Assembly: GCA_035285585.1 (NCBI GenBank)
Contig: JAYKGU010000019.1
Span: forward strand, 1-39,477
Length of the DNA stretch: 39,477 bases
Origin: JAYKGU01 sp035285585
GTDB taxonomy: Bacteria; Cyanobacteriota; Cyanobacteriia; CAKZMO01
Direction of reading: 5' to 3'
Below are positions 39,386 through 39,477 of this stretch, piece after piece (within the stretch, counting starts at the first letter, position 1; the number at the start of each line of letters is the position of its first letter). The notes below the pieces were generated by a model that was not told the DNA's origin, made no database searches, and was given only the letters and a program-made list of their open reading frames with translations. Made by a program: the position numbers and the translations under genes.

Positions 39386-39477
39386 ATGCTGAATCTCACC
39401 TACGAGTACAAACTCATTCCCACGGCGCAACAGGCAGCAGTATTTGAAGACTGGCTGGAAATTTGCCGTAAGGTCTA
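39386..39477 (+). CDS. TnpB-like RNA-guided nuclease (IS200/IS605 family), partial
   Basis: The first 30 codons of a gene cut by the window edge. MLNLTYEYKLIPTAQQAAVFEDW, followed by LEICRKV, is the typical N-terminus of TnpB/OrfB proteins of IS200/IS605 and IS1341-type elements. These are RNA-guided DNA nucleases that use a guide RNA made from the element's right end; the RuvC catalytic residues would lie beyond the edge. TACAAT at 39374-39379 may be the -10 box, leaving almost no leader. No tnpA gene is visible on this side. The sequence is less GC-rich than most of the window. Confidence 0.85.
   Translation, partial: MLNLTYEYKLIPTAQQAAVFEDWLEICRKV

Overview
The window comes from a cyanobacterial chromosome. 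It has dozens of HIP1 octamers (GCGATCGC), GC-rich coding sequence, the cyanobacterial order purD-nblS and fbp-zwf-opcA, short heptanucleotide tandem repeats and many interspersed hairpin repeats. The overall style suggests a filamentous, Leptolyngbya-like lineage, but no gene here fixes the genus. Almost everything is core metabolism and housekeeping; the accessory DNA is concentrated between genes and at the two edges.

Layout. 1-3.4 kb: an AT-rich membrane diguanylate cyclase, a small helical protein, a repeat-rich gap with a 63-bp minisatellite, a tandem universal stress protein, and a probable Yfr2-type small RNA with a clear terminator. 3.4-8.6 kb: an exported TPR protein (minus), then purD and the sensor kinase nblS; the nblS leader carries a short transposon-like repeat. 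8.6-14 kb: small conserved proteins (zinc ribbon, TIGR03792-like, phasin-like), an exported FKBP isomerase, a BaiN/YhiN flavoprotein and a PlsC acyltransferase, separated by at least five families of interspersed repeats. 14-20 kb: an alpha/beta hydrolase and the glycine cleavage genes gcvT-gcvH-gcvP on the minus strand. 20.3-23 kb: an AMIN/amidase cell-wall hydrolase and a SWIM zinc-finger protein. 23.1-27.3 kb: fbp-zwf-opcA, linking the Calvin cycle and the oxidative pentose phosphate pathway. 27.3-30.4 kb: an exported hypothetical protein, a heptad-repeat coiled-coil protein, and pyrF overlapping tyrS. 30.9-35.9 kb: a class A penicillin-binding protein, a DUF1825 protein, an MtnA-like isomerase, a DUF4870 membrane protein and a PAP2 phosphatase. 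36.1-39 kb: a GH13 alpha-glucosidase, an OmpA-like membrane protein and a small membrane protein.

The right edge is the most dynamic part. A gene resembling a MAPEG membrane protein starts at 38978 and is broken by an 81-bp hairpin element flanked by 9-bp direct repeats. It then ends just before a TnpB (IS200/IS605-type) gene that runs off the window. Other points worth checking are an MtnA homologue with Gly where the catalytic Cys should be, two copies of a transposon-like repeat (one in the nblS leader), and a repeat family whose two copies differ by a compensatory arm change. I found no clear multi-gene undescribed system, no tRNA, no rRNA and no CRISPR array.
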